Shown here piece after piece: positions 62,299-64,000 of a DNA stretch of 64,000 nucleotides. Every line of letters starts with the position of its first letter. Position 1 is the first letter of the stretch. The stretch lies in the NCBI RefSeq assembly GCF_001552175.1, contig NZ_BCQR01000021.1, positions 29,538 to 93,537 of the forward strand. Reading direction: 5' to 3'. Origin of the DNA: Actinomadura kijaniata NBRC 14229. Its GTDB lineage: Bacteria > Actinomycetota > Actinomycetes > Streptosporangiales > Streptosporangiaceae. A program made the translations under genes and the position numbers. Below the pieces are notes generated by a model. The model worked only from the letters and a program-made list of their open reading frames with translations, was not told the origin of the DNA and searched no databases.

Positions 62299-62832
62299 CT
62301 AACGCCAGGTGGCGTCCGCGTGGCGGCGCGCCTTCTGGATGTAGACGTCCGGGGTGTGCTCCAGGACGAGGCGGTCGTCGTCGTTCAGCTCACGAACGAT
62401 CTTTCCGGGCGTCCCGGCGACCAGCACCCCGGACGGGATCGTCTTGCCGGGCGGCACCAGCGCGCCCGCCGCGATCAGGGTGTGCGCGCCGATCCGGGCG
62501 CCGTTCAGCACGATCGCGCCGATGCCGATCAGCGCGCCGGTCTCCACGTGCGCGCCGTGCACCATCGCCTTGTGGCCCAGGCTGACCCGGTCCTCCAGCA
62601 CGGCGGGCATGCCGGGGTCGGCGTGCAGGCAGCACAGGTCCTGGATGTTGACCTCGTCGCCGACGACGATCTCCTCGTCGTCGCCGCGCAGCACCGAGCC
62701 GTACCAGACGTTGGCCCGCGCGCCCAGCCGCACCTTCCCGACCACGACGGCGCCGGGCGCGACCCATGCCTCGGGGTGGATGTCGGGTCCGTCCTCGCCC
62801 AGCGAGCCCACGTAGTTCATGGCGGAGTTCAT
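62299..62832 (-). CDS. Gamma-carbonic anhydrase-type hexapeptide protein
   Basis: 177 residues from ATG at 62832; an ATG four codons later is possible, and neither has a good ribosome binding site. Left-handed beta-helix repeats (GAVVVGKVRLGARANVWYGS, VNIQDLCCLHADP) with three metal-ligand histidines in LHADP, SLGHKAMVHG. This is the gamma-CA/PaaY-YrdA family; carbonic anhydrase activity is not certain from sequence alone. Monocistronic. Confidence 0.85.
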   Translation of the reverse strand: MNSAMNYVGSLGEDGPDIHPEAWVAPGAVVVGKVRLGARANVWYGSVLRGDDEEIVVGDEVNIQDLCCLHADPGMPAVLEDRVSLGHKAMVHGAHVETGALIGIGAIVLNGARIGAHTLIAAGALVPPGKTIPSGVLVAGTPGKIVRELNDDDRLVLEHTPDVYIQKARRHADATWR

Positions 62833-63215
62833 AGGCGGGATGGTAGGACCCGTCGCGCGCCGTGTGGTGCGGCGCCCTCCGGCGAAGCTCCGGTGGTCCC
62901 CGTGGACAGGGTGCGGTGAGGACGGTCCGGCGCGGTGCCGGGGGTGCCGTCGGCGACGTACGACGGGTCCCTGTAGAAAAGGACGCTGGACGCACCGGGG
63001 CAGGTTGCCCAGTCGGCGCCAACGCACGCGAAATTTCCCATAATTGGAGAGTTTGTCGACCCGCGCAGGTTAAGAAACGGCAGCGAGAACGGCGTTCCGG
63101 TTGCGCGAATGGGGCGGACCGGGCAAGAGTCGAGGCTGACCACCCGACGTACCCTCAGCGCCGTCTCCGACCCTGACGGGGTGATCAACCCCCCGCCAAC
63201 GACCCCCAAGGCACC
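62833..63215. other. Intergenic region before the DivIVA-family gene
   Basis: 383 bp without a credible gene. It holds a moderately AT-rich tract (63020-63080, including CCCATAATTGG), a small hairpin just before the next start (GGGGTGATCAACCCC, 63177-63191) and AAGG before the ATG. No clear promoter hexamer pair or known regulatory motif was found. Confidence 0.6.
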
Positions 63216-64000
63216 ATGAGCAACGAAGCGGAAATCCTGCCGAACCTCCTCCGGGAGGAATCCTTCGAGATCGTCATGCGCGGCTACAACCGCCGCCAGG
63301 TCGACGAGTTCATCGCCCGCAGCCAGAACCAGATCCGCGAGCTGGAGGCCCGGCTGGCCCGCGCCCTCGACGACGTCGAGCGCACCCGCCGCGAGATGGC
63401 CGAGGTCCGGGAGGCGCGCAAGCCCACCGGCGACGACCTGTCGGACCGGCTCCGGCAGATCATCAACCTGGCCGAGGACGAGGCCAAGGAGAAGCTGGCC
63501 GCCGCCGAGGAGCAGGGCCAGCAGATCCGCAAGGACGCCGAGCAGGAGTCCAAGCGGATCATCGAGGCGGCCCGCGGCGACGCCGACCGCGACATCGCCC
63601 AGGCCCAGGAGAAGGCCGACCACGTGCTGGCCTCCGCCAAGAAGGAGGCCGACAGCGTGCTGTCGACCGCCAAGCAGGAGGCCGAGCAGACCGTCACCTC
63701 CGCGCGGCTGGAGGCCGAGCGGACCCTGACGGCGGCCGAGCGCCGGGCCAACGTGATCAACGAGGGCGCCACCCAGCGCCTGAACCACCTCACCCGCAAC
63801 CACACCCAGGCCCTCCAGCGGCTCACCGAGATCTCCGAGACGCTGCACCGGCTGCTGACCGCCGAGAACGAGGCGGGCCCGCTGGAGAAGATGGTCGAGG
63901 ACGCGGTCAAGCAGGCCCCGCCGCGCAAGCAGCCCGCCGCGCCCAAGGCCGCCCAGCCCGCGCCCCGGCCCGCCCAGGCCCCCGCCGCGCCCAAGCCCCC
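63216..64000 (+). CDS. DivIVA-family coiled-coil protein (3' end outside window)
   Basis: 261 codons are visible and the frame is still open. The N-terminus EESFEIVMRGYNRRQVDEFIARSQ is the DivIVA membrane-binding/oligomer start. A long coiled coil with heptads rich in Ala, Glu and Lys (about 40-220) and a Pro/Ala/Lys-rich tail follow. Proteins of this type organise polar growth, septation or carry cargo at curved membranes in actinomycetes. It is not the classical wag31 locus as far as can be seen, so it is a DivIVA-domain paralogue. Confidence 0.9.
   Translation, partial: MSNEAEILPNLLREESFEIVMRGYNRRQVDEFIARSQNQIRELEARLARALDDVERTRREMAEVREARKPTGDDLSDRLRQIINLAEDEAKEKLAAAEEQGQQIRKDAEQESKRIIEAARGDADRDIAQAQEKADHVLASAKKEADSVLSTAKQEAEQTVTSARLEAERTLTAAERRANVINEGATQRLNHLTRNHTQALQRLTEISETLHRLLTAENEAGPLEKMVEDAVKQAPPRKQPAAPKAAQPAPRPAQAPAAPKP

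Noticed and set aside
58196..62302. 1,368-codon open frame on the plus strand of the AAA gene
   Set aside because: Antisense to AAA motifs; composition and lack of domains indicate a GC-driven shadow frame.

Overview
High-GC actinomycete DNA, most likely from the Streptosporangiales (Actinomadura/Thermomonospora-like). This is inferred from the mycothiol gene mshD, GlnR, a DivIVA-family protein, actinobacterial type VII secretion (T7SS/ESX) genes, a Streptomyces-style PHO box and many GTG starts. No tRNA, rRNA, CRISPR array or insertion sequence was seen.

Region 1 (1-12.9 kb) is a polymorphic-toxin island. A giant ORF is open from the left edge to 8708 (2,901 residues visible). It carries three copies of a clan-CD cysteine-peptidase-like module (H and C intact in copies 1 and 3, replaced in copy 2), two restriction-endonuclease-fold nuclease domains and two ADP-ribosyltransferase domains (one ExE, one QxE), joined by long Pro-rich linkers. 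A DUF6301-like gene and a TY-Chap-like gene follow with a 1-base overlap. Next come three genes that shuffle two small modules, and a convergent Imm49-type immunity gene.

Region 2 (13-36.9 kb) is the T7SS locus: an EspI/MinD-like ATPase with a long Pro-rich tail, mycosin 1, Esx-type substrates, EccB and EccD on the minus strand, then YbaB-like proteins, Esx-like proteins, a CpnT-type N-domain, a nucleotidyltransferase toxin-like gene with a small neighbour, EccC on the plus strand, a second group of Esx-associated genes and mycosin 2. No EccE was seen. A TetR/methyltransferase pair with twin operator palindromes lies inside this region.

Region 3 (37-42 kb) has a receptor-type Ser/Thr kinase, three translationally coupled one-TM proteins and a polytopic membrane protein.

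Region 4 (42-53.6 kb) resembles the mycobacterial Rv0814c-Rv0820 neighbourhood: sseC, sseA (cysA2), DUF4395, a Cys-containing leader peptide, thiX, an ECF sigma/anti-sigma pair, lmeA-like, moaD-like, glnR, pstBACS with a PHO box, and mshD.

Region 5 (53.7-64 kb) has a secreted 5'-nucleotidase, a Pit phosphate transporter with its DUF47 partner, a CopZ-like metallochaperone, a large two-module AAA protein, a gamma-carbonic anhydrase and a DivIVA-family coiled coil cut by the right edge. Phosphate acquisition (pst, pit, 5'-nucleotidase) is the shared theme of 47.9-57.2 kb.
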